Below are positions 21,988-34,369 of a DNA stretch of 64,000 nucleotides, one piece after another. The stretch lies in NCBI RefSeq assembly GCF_002797575.1, contig NZ_PGTX01000002.1, forward strand, positions 310,001 through 374,000. The letters are read 5' to 3'. Every line of letters begins with the position of its first letter. The first letter of the stretch is position 1. The notes below the pieces were generated by a model, which was given only the letters and a program-made list of their open reading frames with translations, was not told where the DNA came from and ran no database searches. This stretch comes from Polynucleobacter brandtiae (GTDB lineage Bacteria; Pseudomonadota; Gammaproteobacteria; Burkholderiales; Burkholderiaceae). Position numbers and translations under genes: made by a program.

Positions 21988-22230
21988 GGTTTAACTCCTT
22001 AAAAACCAACTGTTAACAGTTGGGGTTACACACCAGCGTCTGATCATTTGTCACAAAAAATTGTGAAATCTTTTCAGGGTCGCCATCTGCGCTGGCCATC
22101 ACTCTCGTAACGATTAAGAATTTGTTTCTAGGCTAGCAAACTCATCCACCAACGGTCTTTGATGTTCGGCTTTTTATTACGATAAAAAGCCGACCCAAAG
22201 TTCTTTTGCTACAAAAAGCGCATTACAGTA
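21988..22230 (-). promoter_or_regulatory. rplJ (L10) leader with two strong hairpins
   Basis: A 243-base gap between rplA and rplJ. On the minus strand there is first a 12-base-pair hairpin with a 4-base loop at 22166-22193 (TCGGCTTTTTAT/ATAAAAAGCCGA). Then comes a perfect 18-base palindrome at 22006-22023 (CCAACTG-TTAA-CAGTTGG) followed directly by TTTTT and the AAGGAG of rplJ. The second looks like an intrinsic terminator placed against the start site. L10 autoregulation of this leader is known in other bacteria; the mechanism here is inferred. Confidence 0.5.
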
Positions 22231-22932
22231 CTACTGCGCTGCCTGTATCGATGCCTGGTCAACTCGTACGCCCGCACCCATGGTGCTGCTTACGGCAACC
22301 TTTCTTAAATAAATACCTTTTGATGCTGGAGGTTTTGCTTTATTCAAAGCCTCAAGCAATGCAAGTAAATTGGACTTTAATGCAGCTGGCTCGAATGAAC
22401 GACGTCCAATACTAGCGTGCACAATACCGGCTTTATCGACACGGAATTGCACTTGACCTGCTTTTGCATTTTTTACTGCAGTAGCAACGTCCGGAGTTAC
22501 TGTTCCTACTTTTGGATTCGGCATTAAGCCACGGGGGCCTAATACTTGACCCAATGTACCAACAATTTTCATGGTGTCTGGAGAGGCGATCAAAATATCA
22601 AAATCAATTTTTCCACCTTTGATTTGCTCGGCTAACTCTTCCATGCCAACAATCTCTGCACCAGCTGCTTTAGCTTGTTCAGCTTTTTCACCTTGGGCAA
22701 AAACTGCTACGCGTACATGTCTACCAGTACCAGCAGGAAGCACAACCGCTCCGCGCACTACTTGATCAGATTTTTTTGCATCGATACCAAGCTGTACTGC
22801 TACATCGATAGACTCATCAAATTTTGCAGTTGCACACTCTTTAACTAAATTCAGTGCATCTTCTAATGCATAGAATTTATTACGATCTACTTTAGCTTCG
22901 ATTGCTTTTAAACGCTTAGATAACTTAGTCAT
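22231..22932 (-). CDS. rplA: 50S ribosomal protein L1
   Basis: L1 of 233 residues, on the mobile stalk that guides E-site tRNA release. In many bacteria it also represses the L11 operon by binding its own mRNA. Conserved parts include [16 protein letters not shown] (residues about 127-142), [20 protein letters not shown] and [19 protein letters not shown]. It lies 2 bases after rplK, the usual L11-L1 pair. Confidence 0.98.
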   Translation of the reverse strand: MTKLSKRLKAIEAKVDRNKFYALEDALNLVKECATAKFDESIDVAVQLGIDAKKSDQVVRGAVVLPAGTGRHVRVAVFAQGEKAEQAKAAGAEIVGMEELAEQIKGGKIDFDILIASPDTMKIVGTLGQVLGPRGLMPNPKVGTVTPDVATAVKNAKAGQVQFRVDKAGIVHASIGRRSFEPAALKSNLLALLEALNKAKPPASKGIYLRKVAVSSTMGAGVRVDQASIQAAQ

Positions 22933-22934
22933 GA

Positions 22935-23366
22935 TTACAGGCCTTCCACTGTGATGCCCATTGATCGGGCGCTACCAGCGATTGTTCTTACAGCAGCATC
23001 CATATCAGCAGCTGTTAAATCGGGCATTTTTGCTTTAGCAATTTCTTCTGCTTGAGCACGAGTAATTGTTCCTACCTTATCGGTATGGGGGCGTGGTGAA
23101 CCTTTTTCAATTTTCGCAGCCTTCTTAATCATGATTGTCGCTGGAGGCGTCTTCATGATGAATGTGAAGCTCTTGTCTGCGAAAGCAGTAATCACAACTG
23201 GAATAGGTAGACCGGGCTCCATGCTCTGTGTTTGAGCGTTGAAGGCCTTACAAAATTCCATAATATTGAGTCCACGCTGACCTAAAGCTGGTCCGACTGG
23301 TGGTGATGGGTTTGCTTTGCCTGCAGGTATCTGCAGTTTAATAAAACCAATAATCTTTTTTGCCAT
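22935..23366 (-). CDS. rplK: 50S ribosomal protein L11
   Basis: L11 of 143 residues, at the GTPase-associated centre and needed for RelA activation and thiostrepton sensitivity. The start [30 protein letters not shown] is split by prolines typical of the N-terminal domain, and the C-terminus binds rRNA ([20 protein letters not shown]). It is preceded by 153 bases after nusG, in which a small stem GCTAG/CTAGC (23428-23432 with 23445-23449) could belong to an L1 control site; this is weak. Confidence 0.98.
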   Translation of the reverse strand: MAKKIIGFIKLQIPAGKANPSPPVGPALGQRGLNIMEFCKAFNAQTQSMEPGLPIPVVITAFADKSFTFIMKTPPATIMIKKAAKIEKGSPRPHTDKVGTITRAQAEEIAKAKMPDLTAADMDAAVRTIAGSARSMGITVEGL

Positions 23367-23519
23367 TAATTGCTCCTTAAAGCGCGCCTTATTGTTATCA
23401 ATGAGACCGCCGTTGAGTAAACGCTTCGCTAGTTTTTTGGCTTTCTAGCTCCGCTCCTCGGTTATTGCTAACCACTTATTCCGCTTTTTAACCTACACAA
23501 AGCCTTAACCTTTGTTTTA

Positions 23520-24092
23520 TTACATTTTTTCCACTTGCCCGAACTCCAGCTCAACTGGGGTACCACGGCCAAAAATTGTAACAGAAACGCGCAATCTAGA
23601 CTTTTCGTAATTTACTTCTTCAATATTTCCGTTGAAGTCTAAGAACGGACCCTCTTTAACTCGAACCATCTCGCCTACTTCAAATAAAGTCTTAGGCTTA
23701 GGCTTGTCAACACCAGCCTGCATTTGATCCATAATTTTTGTTACTTCAGCAGTGGAAATGGGGCTTGGACGATTTCGAACGCCACCAACAAATCCAGTTA
23801 CTTTTGGAGTGTTTTTGACTAAATGCCAACTTTCATCAGTCATTTCCATTTCAATCAATACATATCCTGGAAAGAAACGGCGCTCACTAACTGACTTTTG
23901 ACCCGCTTTAATTTCGACAACTTCTTCTGATGGCACTAAAATGCGGCCAAATTTATCAAGCATTCCAGAACGTGCAATGCGTTCCTCGAGCCCGCGCTTC
24001 ACACTTTTTTCCATTCCAGAATAAGCATGGATTACATACCAGCGCATATTGCTAGTAGCTTGTGGATTCGAGACTAATTCAGCATCAATCAT
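23520..24092 (-). CDS. nusG: Transcription antitermination protein NusG
   Basis: NusG of 190 residues, a processivity factor bound to RNA polymerase that also contacts Rho and, through its KOW domain, ribosomal protein S10. The NGN domain begins [20 protein letters not shown] after a 15-residue lead. The KOW motif is [21 protein letters not shown] (residues about 134-154). The first ATG was kept because a GTGAG stretch precedes it; a start 15 codons later is possible. It follows secE by 7 bases. Confidence 0.97.
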   Translation of the reverse strand: MIDAELVSNPQATSNMRWYVIHAYSGMEKSVKRGLEERIARSGMLDKFGRILVPSEEVVEIKAGQKSVSERRFFPGYVLIEMEMTDESWHLVKNTPKVTGFVGGVRNRPSPISTAEVTKIMDQMQAGVDKPKPKTLFEVGEMVRVKEGPFLDFNGNIEEVNYEKSRLRVSVTIFGRGTPVELEFGQVEKM

Positions 24093-24099
24093 TATTTAC

Positions 24100-24477
24100 T
24101 CACTTCCAGCCAAGAAAGACTGAAAAAACTAGCCATTCAATTAATTTGTCTGCAACCCACAAAAATATGGACATTACCAAGACAAAGCCAAATACGACTA
24201 GGGTCATTTGGGTTGCCTCTTTACGAGTAGGCCAAACAACCTTTTTTACTTCGTACCAAGAATCTTTTGCGTAGGCGATAAAACGTCGCCCATCTGGAGA
24301 AATAGCCACAATTAAAACTGCAAATGCTATGCCACCAAATAAAACCAGAAGACGAATTAATAAAGATTGATCAGCTAGCGTGTAGTAAAGCACCAACGCA
24401 GCAACGACAATTAAAGCAGCAAGTCCGGAGACCCAGCTACTTTTTTCTTCAGAATTACCTACTGTTTGTTGAGACAT
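24100..24477 (-). CDS. secE: Preprotein translocase subunit SecE
   Basis: SecE of 125 residues, the clamp subunit of the SecYEG channel in the inner membrane. It has three hydrophobic segments (about residues 16-34, 40-60 and 95-115), the long proteobacterial form. The conserved cytoplasmic amphipathic part DSWYEVKKVVWPTRKEATQ precedes the last helix. It lies between tRNA-Trp (20 bases upstream) and nusG, the usual order. Confidence 0.97.
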   Translation of the reverse strand: MSQQTVGNSEEKSSWVSGLAALIVVAALVLYYTLADQSLLIRLLVLFGGIAFAVLIVAISPDGRRFIAYAKDSWYEVKKVVWPTRKEATQMTLVVFGFVLVMSIFLWVADKLIEWLVFSVFLGWK

Positions 24478-24497
24478 ATCACTTCCAGTTCAAATCG

Positions 24498-24573
24498 TGG
24501 CAGGGGCGGAGGGCATCGAACCCCCAACCTTTGGTTTTGGAGACCAACGCTCTGCCAATTGAGCTACACCCCT
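24498..24573 (-). tRNA. tRNA-Trp (anticodon CCA)
   Basis: A full cloverleaf reads on the minus strand, with acceptor arms AGGGGTG/CGCCCCT (one G-U pair), D arm GAGC, anticodon stem TTGGT/ACCAA around loop CTCCAAA, the GTTCGA T loop and an encoded CCA end. It lies 12 bases after tuf and 20 before secE, so it must be cut from the same transcript. Confidence 0.97.
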
Positions 24574-24585
24574 TCATCCTATAAA

Positions 24586-25776
24586 TCAAGCCAAAATCTT
24601 AGCAACCACTCCGGCGCCAACTGTACGGCCACCTTCACGAATCGCAAAACGTAAGCCTTCTTCCATCGCGATTGGCGCGATGAGTTTGACAGTAATGGTT
24701 ACGTTATCACCAGGCATCACCATTTCTTTGTCTGTTGGCAACTCAATTGAACCTGTTACGTCCGTAGTACGGAAGTAAAACTGAGGACGGTAGTTGTTAA
24801 AGAATGGCGTATGACGTCCACCTTCATCTTTACCCAAGATATAAACCTCAGCTGTAAAGTGAGTATGTGGTGTGATTGAGCCTGGCTTAGCCAAGACTTG
24901 ACCGCGCTCTACTTCTTCACGCTTTGTACCGCGCAACAAGATACCGACGTTATCGCCTGCTTGACCTTGATCGAGCAGTTTACGGAACATCTCTACACCA
25001 GTACAGGTTGTTTTGATTGTTGGCTTAATACCGATGACTTCGATCTCTTCACCAACCTTAACAATACCGCGCTCGATACGGCCAGTAACTACAGTACCGC
25101 GACCGGAGATAGAGAACACATCTTCTACAGGCATCAAGAACGCACCATCAACAGCACGCTCTGGAGTTGGGATATAAGAGTCCAATGCATCAGCCAATTT
25201 CATAATGGCTTCTTTACCCATTGGGCCTTCATCGCCCTCAAGTGCTAACTTAGCAGAACCTTGAATGATTGGAGTGTCATCACCAGGGAAGTCGTATTTA
25301 GAAAGAAGCTCACGCACTTCCATTTCGACTAATTCTAATAACTCAGCATCATCAACCATATCGCATTTGTTTAAGAACACGATGATGTATGGAACGCCTA
25401 CTTGGCGGGCCAAGAGGATATGCTCACGCGTTTGTGGCATTGGGCCATCGGCTGCAGAGCAAACCAAAATAGCGCCGTCCATCTGGGCAGCACCGGTAAT
25501 CATGTTCTTGACATAGTCAGCGTGTCCTGGGCAATCAACGTGAGCGTAGTGACGATTCGCTGTCTCATACTCAACGTGTGCAGTATTAATCGTAATACCG
25601 CGTGCCTTTTCTTCAGGAGCTGCATCGATCTGATCGTATGCTTTTGCTTCGCCACCGAATGCTTTTGACAGCACAGTAGCAATCGCTGCTGTTAAGGTAG
25701 TTTTACCGTGGTCAACGTGACCGATGGTACCAACGTTTACGTGCGGTTTTGTCCGCTGAAACTTTTCTTTTGCCAT
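24586..25776 (-). CDS. tuf: Elongation factor Tu (second copy)
   Basis: EF-Tu of 396 residues, identical in sequence to the copy at 7778-8968, with the same P loop [11 protein letters not shown] and NKCD. It sits between tRNA-Thr and tRNA-Trp, as tufB does in E. coli (tyrU-glyT-thrT-tufB). The identity with the first copy extends only 4 bases past the stop and 11 bases before the start. Such sharp limits point to gene conversion between the copies rather than a recent block duplication. Confidence 0.99.
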   Translation of the reverse strand: MAKEKFQRTKPHVNVGTIGHVDHGKTTLTAAIATVLSKAFGGEAKAYDQIDAAPEEKARGITINTAHVEYETANRHYAHVDCPGHADYVKNMITGAAQMDGAILVCSAADGPMPQTREHILLARQVGVPYIIVFLNKCDMVDDAELLELVEMEVRELLSKYDFPGDDTPIIQGSAKLALEGDEGPMGKEAIMKLADALDSYIPTPERAVDGAFLMPVEDVFSISGRGTVVTGRIERGIVKVGEEIEVIGIKPTIKTTCTGVEMFRKLLDQGQAGDNVGILLRGTKREEVERGQVLAKPGSITPHTHFTAEVYILGKDEGGRHTPFFNNYRPQFYFRTTDVTGSIELPTDKEMVMPGDNVTITVKLIAPIAMEEGLRFAIREGGRTVGAGVVAKILA

Positions 25777-25837
25777 TTTTTGTCTGCCTTTAATTTACTC
25801 GTAAATCAAAAAGTTACATGCTAGTTAATTTCAATCA

Positions 25838-25912
<75 letters not shown>

Positions 25913-25955
25913 TGTTACTTACAAATATCTAATAAACAACGGTGGTTGGAGTGAT

Positions 25956-26029
25956 TGGAGCGGGATAAGAGAATCGAACTCTTGACCGAAGATTGGAAAT
26001 CTGCTGTTTTACCATTAAACTAATCCCGC
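25956..26029 (-). tRNA. tRNA-Gly (anticodon TCC)
   Basis: Acceptor arms GCGGGAT/ATCCCGC, T loop GTTCGAT and an encoded CCA end on the minus strand. The anticodon loop TTTCCAA gives TCC. The anticodon stem seems to contain one mismatch (C against T). It matches glyT of the E. coli tufB operon by position. Confidence 0.94.
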
Positions 26030-26113
26030 AGTAATCTCACCAAATCACGTCAACTACAGAAGCAATTATCAATCAAATACCTCTCAATACAAACAGACCG
26101 TTAATACAGTCTG

Positions 26114-26198
26114 TGGTGGAGGGGGTAGGATTCGAACCTACGTAGGCATAGCCAACAGATTTACAGTCTGCCTCCTTTAGCCGCTCGGACACCCCTCC
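26114..26198 (-). tRNA. tRNA-Tyr (anticodon GTA)
   Basis: A class II tRNA of 85 bases with a long variable arm. The acceptor arms GGAGGGG/CCCCTCC, the anticodon stem CAGA/TCTG with the GTA anticodon and an encoded CCA end are clear on the minus strand. It is the first gene of the tRNA-tuf-secE transcript and begins only about 12 bases after the promoter's -10. Confidence 0.97.
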
Positions 26199-26209
26199 GT
26201 CAACCTAAT

Positions 26210-26238
26210 ATTCTGACTCCGAATGGAGCATCTGTCAA
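26210..26238 (-). promoter_or_regulatory. Promoter of the tRNA-tuf-secE-rpoBC transcript
   Basis: On the minus strand a perfect -35 TTGACA (26233-26238) lies 17 bases from a -10-like CAGAAT (26210-26215). It is placed just upstream of tRNA-Tyr and just downstream of the rRNA operon terminator, with almost no leader, as usual for tRNA transcripts. Confidence 0.7.
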
Positions 26239-26262
26239 TCTCTCTAAACGCTTTGCACAAGT

Positions 26263-26294
26263 AAAAACGCCCAGACCTAAGAGGGTCTGGGCGT
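26263..26294 (-). terminator. Intrinsic terminator of the rRNA operon
   Basis: On the minus strand an 11-base-pair stem ACGCCCAGACC/GGTCTGGGCGT with a 6-base loop is followed by TTTTT. It lies about 10 bases after the end of 5S rRNA. Confidence 0.88.
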
Positions 26295-26303
26295 CGCATT
26301 GGT

Positions 26304-26418
26304 GCCCGGCAGTTACCTACTTTCACACGGGTAATCCGCACTATCATCGGCGTAAAGTCGTTTCACTGTCCTGTTCGGGATGGGAAGGAGTGGTTCCAAC
26401 TTGCTATGGTCACCGGGC
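26304..26418 (-). rRNA. rrf: 5S ribosomal RNA
   Basis: About 115 bases on the minus strand with closing helix GCCCGG/CCGGGC. The internal features of bacterial 5S rRNA include the TTCACTGTCCTGTTCGGGAT stretch (shown on the plus strand). It lies about 105 bases after 23S rRNA and is followed by a strong terminator. The ends are set from the helix and may be off by a few bases. Confidence 0.95.
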
Positions 26419-26523
26419 GTAGAGGGTCGAACTGTTGATAAATCAACAGTTCTATTTGAGTAAGCATGTAATTTGGGTTGCAGAATGAATCTGGCAAACA
26501 TCCAACACAATAGTGCTGGTTAT

Positions 26524-29397
<2,874 letters not shown>

Positions 29398-29597
29398 CTA
29401 TAACGAGCACCATTGCTAGCAACCGTTACAGGTTTTACTTCTACAACTGACATGTTTGCCGTAATCCAAACTATAAGTACGTATTAAAGAACTTTAAAAA
29501 CTCGTTTGATATTACTGATTGATGATTCAATCTTTACCCTATTACATTGTCTAATGCTCTCTCAAAGAAACATTAGACACTTTGCTTACTCAAATTT

Positions 29598-29609
29598 TTA
29601 AAGAACAGC
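29598..29609 (-). promoter_or_regulatory. boxA-like element before 23S rRNA
   Basis: On the minus strand TGTTCTTTAAAA lies in the 16S-23S spacer between tRNA-Ala and 23S. It resembles the boxA antitermination signal (TGCTCTTTAACA) bound by NusB-S10. A similar site precedes 16S. Confidence 0.6.
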
Positions 29610-29664
29610 CATAAATGGCAAAACTAAACAATTAAATGTTTGTTTAGTTTTGACATTTAGATGA

Positions 29665-29740
29665 TGGTGGAGGATGACGGGATCGAACCGACGACCCCCT
29701 GCTTGCAAAGCAGGTGCTCTCCCAGCTGAGCTAATCCCCC
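29665..29740 (-). tRNA. tRNA-Ala (anticodon TGC)
   Basis: Acceptor arms GGGGGAT/ATCCTCC, anticodon stem CCTGC/GCAGG with loop TTTGCAA, T loop GTTCGAT and an encoded CCA end on the minus strand. It lies in the rRNA spacer, downstream of tRNA-Ile. Confidence 0.97.
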
Positions 29741-29770
29741 AACGTCCCACTAAGTCTTGTTTCTGGCTGG

Positions 29771-29847
29771 TGGTGGGTCTGGTAGGACTTGAACCTACGA
29801 CCCCTGCGTTATCAACACAGTGCTCTAACCAGCTGAGCTACAGACCC
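29771..29847 (-). tRNA. tRNA-Ile (anticodon GAT)
   Basis: Acceptor arms GGGTCTG/CAGACCC, anticodon loop TTGATAA giving GAT, T loop GTTCAAG and an encoded CCA end on the minus strand. It is the first tRNA of the rRNA spacer, about 57 bases after 16S. Confidence 0.97.
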
Positions 29848-29901
29848 GTGGCTTTTATTGTCAACCGATAAGTGTGGGCACTAAAATCCAGCATCTTTCT
29901 C

Positions 29902-31437
<1,536 letters not shown>

Positions 31438-31650
31438 AATTCCTGTGATCCTTGCGGATCGTCGCACTCATTCAAAAGAAATTGACTTGGTAATAAAACC
31501 AAATCTTTTTACTGTCTATGAGTACTATTTATTTACATCTGTCCCGAAGGACTTGATGCTTTCACTTAGTACCCACAATTATCGGTTGACTAATTTTTAA
31601 AGAGGGCTGACTTGTTTCGTATTTCAAATAACATTCAGCAGAGAGATAAG
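31438..31650 (-). promoter_or_regulatory. rRNA operon leader with boxA-like element
   Basis: Transcribed leader upstream of 16S. A boxA-like CCTCTTTAAAA lies at about 31595-31605 on the minus strand, matching the element before 23S. The rest holds the sequence expected to pair with the 16S 3' flank for RNase III processing, which I did not map base by base. No gene is seen here. Confidence 0.55.
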
Positions 31651-31679
31651 ACTATAGCGCACTAATTTTGGGTCGTCAA
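31651..31679 (-). promoter_or_regulatory. rRNA operon promoter
   Basis: On the minus strand -35 TTGACG (31674-31679) and -10 TATAGT (31651-31656) are spaced by exactly 17 bases. It has the same -35 and spacing as the str promoter. It lies about 210 bases before 16S, with very AT-rich DNA upstream. Confidence 0.85.
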
Positions 31680-31933
31680 CACCTTTCGTAGTCTTTTTCC
31701 TCAAATAACCATCTTTTTTTCCTACTTCTGAATAAATATGTTTAAAAACAAAGACTTATATTTTTAAAATAATTTATCTTTTTTTAAAAAATTTTCTATT
31801 TAATCTGTCTTTTTAGCCTCCTCTATACATTTTCATGCCATCCGCATCCGTTTTTCATTCTTTTTGGAGTGGATTGTCTTGTGATTTAAGGGAAAACCCT
31901 AATATTTTGAGTAAAAACTGCTAATATGGTGCT
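31680..31933. promoter_or_regulatory. AT-rich region upstream of the rRNA promoter and of the GNAT gene
   Basis: About 250 bases without a gene. Positions 31730-31800 consist of A and T runs next to the rRNA promoter and could act as an UP element for RNA polymerase alpha; this is inferred from composition. On the plus strand, TAATAT hexamers at about 31900 and 31922 precede the GNAT gene, but I see no good -35 at the right spacing. Confidence 0.4.
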
Positions 31934-32590
31934 ATGAACAAAAATGTTCTTACCAGTCATGCCGCTACCCAGCCTAGCGCCGCCATCCTATCTATTCCGG
32001 TGCTTGAGCTACATGCAGGCTATAAAGACAAAATCCTACTTCATCTCTTGGAGCTTAACGATGATGATCGTCGCTTGCGCTTCGGTACGCAAACATCGAA
32101 TAAAGTCATTGAACGCTATGTTGACCGCATTGATTTCAACAATGCTGCTGTGTTTGCCAGCTTTGACTCCAACTTAAACTTAATAGGAATGGCTCATTTA
32201 GCCTATCTACCTAGAGTAATCGGTCGAGTTAGTGCTGCAGAACTGGGCGTCTCGGTTCTTTCAGAGGCTCGAGGCAGAGGGGTGGGAGCGGCATTATTTC
32301 AGCGCTCAGCTGTACATTCTCGCAACACGAAGATTGATTCTCTATTTGTGCATTGCCTAGCAAACAATAAGGCCATGATGAATCTGGCCCAGAAGGCCGG
32401 TATGCGAGTTGAATATGCTGATGGTGATGCTGATGCCTACCTAAAGCTCTCTCCGGCTACGTCGGGAACAATAGTAGATGAAGCTATCAATGAGCAATGG
32501 GCGGGCCTCGACTATTCCCTAAAAGAAAATATCAAGCACTCTAACTATCTATGGCATTGGTTGTTAGGGCTCCACCACACCTCACCCTAA
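31934..32590 (+). CDS. GNAT family N-acetyltransferase
   Basis: A 218-residue protein of the GNAT superfamily, which moves an acetyl group from acetyl-CoA to an amine. The acetyl-CoA-binding motif A is seen at residues 107-120 (VSVLSEARGRGVGAA, with RGRGVGAA as the pyrophosphate loop), followed by LFVHCLANNKAMMNLAQKAGM typical of the C-terminal half. The substrate cannot be told. It is read against the rRNA operon and its stop overlaps by 4 bases the stop of the cytochrome gene on the other strand. The ribosome binding site is weak. Confidence 0.85.
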   Translation: MNKNVLTSHAATQPSAAILSIPVLELHAGYKDKILLHLLELNDDDRRLRFGTQTSNKVIERYVDRIDFNNAAVFASFDSNLNLIGMAHLAYLPRVIGRVSAAELGVSVLSEARGRGVGAALFQRSAVHSRNTKIDSLFVHCLANNKAMMNLAQKAGMRVEYADGDADAYLKLSPATSGTIVDEAINEQWAGLDYSLKENIKHSNYLWHWLLGLHHTSP

Positions 32591-32952
32591 TTCGGAACAA
32601 TTGCCCCGCGCAATATCCAAGTAACTAGGCTGGCTATTTCATCATCACTCAATTTAGTATTCCCAGGCATCGGCACTACACCCCAGGATCCCGCACCACC
32701 TTTATGAATTTTATTTTTTAACAAATCTGCCGCGCTTGGATCGCTTCTATACTTTTTTGCAATGTCTTGAAAGCTGGGGCCTACAATTTTTTTATTGACT
32801 GCGTGACATCCTAAGCAAGCATTTTGTTTGGCAAGCAGAAGGGCGGCTTGGTCTTGAGTTAAGACATTCGCAGCATTCGCACCTTGCGAATGGGGCACCA
32901 TAAAAAATGAAAGGAAAAATATCCCCAGTATAAATTTTGATAGTGCCGCCAT
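32587..32952 (-). CDS. Small periplasmic c-type cytochrome
   Basis: A 121-residue protein with a signal peptide (hydrophobic residues 5-20, likely cleavage near residue 28) and one haem site CLGCH (C46-H50). The probable axial methionine is M95 in VVPMPGN. This layout fits class I cytochromes c of the c551/c552 type, soluble electron carriers of the periplasm. It lies 15 bases downstream of the lipoprotein gene, so it is likely in the same transcript. Its partner oxidase or reductase is not in the window. Confidence 0.9.
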   Translation of the reverse strand: MAALSKFILGIFFLSFFMVPHSQGANAANVLTQDQAALLLAKQNACLGCHAVNKKIVGPSFQDIAKKYRSDPSAADLLKNKIHKGGAGSWGVVPMPGNTKLSDDEIASLVTWILRGAIVPN

Positions 32953-32967
32953 TGTTTAAAAAAGCTT

Positions 32968-33627
32968 TTAAAAGTTCGGAGGGGAAGTAGGTTGAGCTTC
33001 TTCTGCTTTACCTTGCTTTTCTAGACGCACTTTTTCTGCATCGGAAATAATATCAAAAAATACATAAACATCTTTCACGCCCGTAGCATTACTGGCAATT
33101 TTCTTAGCAATTTCTGCTTCATTTTTCGTCAACATCCCCATCAGGAAAATACTACTTCCTTCAGCAATAATTGCCATTGAGTTCGATGGCAGATTATTAA
33201 TAAAAATCATTTGGGTTTTGATCTTTGATTCCAGGTAAGCGTCGTTGGCACGAGCAGAAAAGCTACTATTGGGCCCAATAAGGAGCTCATTAAATACTGC
33301 GCGCGCATTCTTCATCGCTTTTACGTACTCAGTAGCCTGAGACTTTATGTCAGTATTTTTTACTTCTCCAGTCAACAGCACTTTCTGATTAAATGACGTA
33401 ACGGTTATATGTGCGCTATCGCCAAATTTTTTAATCAGGGCATTGCCTGCCTCCAGCTCAATGCCTTTATCAATCGCTTGCACGCCCGGAGTACGACGAT
33501 CTGCCATTACGGCGATGCCGCCAACCGCGCCCGCAGATGCGGCGCCAACAGCAACTACTGCGCAAGCAGAGAGCTGAGACAGGATGGTCAAAAGAATAAC
33601 TAATTTACTGAAGACTTGAATTCGCAT
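32968..33627 (-). CDS. dolP: BON-domain outer-membrane lipoprotein (DolP-like)
   Basis: A 219-residue protein starting at the ATG 33625-33627 (MRIQVFSKLVILLTILSQLS). The lipobox LSAC puts the acylated cysteine at residue 22. Two BON-type domains follow (about residues 60-125 and 140-200), with GEVKNTDIKSQATEYVKAM and GMLTKNEAEIAKKIASNATG. DolP (YraP) of E. coli binds phospholipid at the outer membrane and division site. The locus order rsmI, SIS protein, dolP matches the E. coli yraL-yraP region. A longer frame upstream would overlap the next gene and lacks the signal-peptide start. Confidence 0.85.
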   Translation of the reverse strand: MRIQVFSKLVILLTILSQLSACAVVAVGAASAGAVGGIAVMADRRTPGVQAIDKGIELEAGNALIKKFGDSAHITVTSFNQKVLLTGEVKNTDIKSQATEYVKAMKNARAVFNELLIGPNSSFSARANDAYLESKIKTQMIFINNLPSNSMAIIAEGSSIFLMGMLTKNEAEIAKKIASNATGVKDVYVFFDIISDAEKVRLEKQGKAEEAQPTSPPNF

Positions 33628-33658
33628 TTGGGCACTCTCTAAAAAGATTGGATATTTT

Positions 33659-34261
33659 TTAATCCAAAAGAAGATGGTCAACGCCATCACACAACGCATG
33701 AAGCAAAACTAAATGGGTTTCTTGAATACGGGCAGTACGCGTAGAGGGTGCGCACAGGTGAATATCATCGGCCCCTAATAATTGCGCAATTTTTCCTCCG
33801 CCGTTGCCAGTAAGTGCAATAATTTGAATGCCCATTTTTTTGGCTGCCTCAATTGCTGCAACGACATTTTTTGAGTTTCCGGAAGTAGAGATGCCCAATA
33901 GGACGTCTCCAGACTTACCAAGACCGCGCACCTGCTTGCTAAATACTTCATCGTAACTATAGTCGTTCCCAACAGCTGTCAAAATAGAGGAATCGGTTGT
34001 CAGCGCTATGGCCGCCAACTCTTGACGCTCTCGCTCAAATCTCCCAATGAGTTCTGCGGCAAAATGTTGTGCGTCTGCTGCTGAGCCTCCGTTTCCGCAA
34101 GCCATTACCTTTCCGCCGGCGCGTAAACAACTTGTCATTGCAACAACTCCATGAGCCACTTGATCTGGAAGTATTTTTTCTGCCTCTTGCTTAACGGCAA
34201 TACTATCGAAAAAGTGCTGTGATGTGCGTGCGCTTAACCGCTCTAAGGTGTCTTTGTCCAT
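33659..34261 (-). CDS. gmhA: SIS-domain protein, phosphoheptose isomerase or DiaA-like
   Basis: About 200 residues with one SIS domain. I prefer the ATG at 34261 (MDKDTLERLSARTSQHFFDS); one six codons upstream is possible. The overall sequence and the C-terminal LCDGVDHLLL resemble E. coli DiaA, which binds DnaA, and the position next to rsmI and dolP is that of diaA. However, the residues used by the isomerase GmhA are kept: QHFAAEL has the His and Glu, RIQETH the Gln, and LLHAL the second His. Either lipopolysaccharide heptose synthesis or replication control is possible, so the symbol is tentative. Confidence 0.75.
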   Translation of the reverse strand: MDKDTLERLSARTSQHFFDSIAVKQEAEKILPDQVAHGVVAMTSCLRAGGKVMACGNGGSAADAQHFAAELIGRFERERQELAAIALTTDSSILTAVGNDYSYDEVFSKQVRGLGKSGDVLLGISTSGNSKNVVAAIEAAKKMGIQIIALTGNGGGKIAQLLGADDIHLCAPSTRTARIQETHLVLLHALCDGVDHLLLD

Positions 34262-34369
34262 CACAATATTATGCGCCAAAAGGAAGCTAAATTCACTTGC
34301 TGACTATCGAATTGAAAAGGGACGTATTCTCTTACTTATTCATACCCCCCTAAGCAGAAGATTCCCTTC

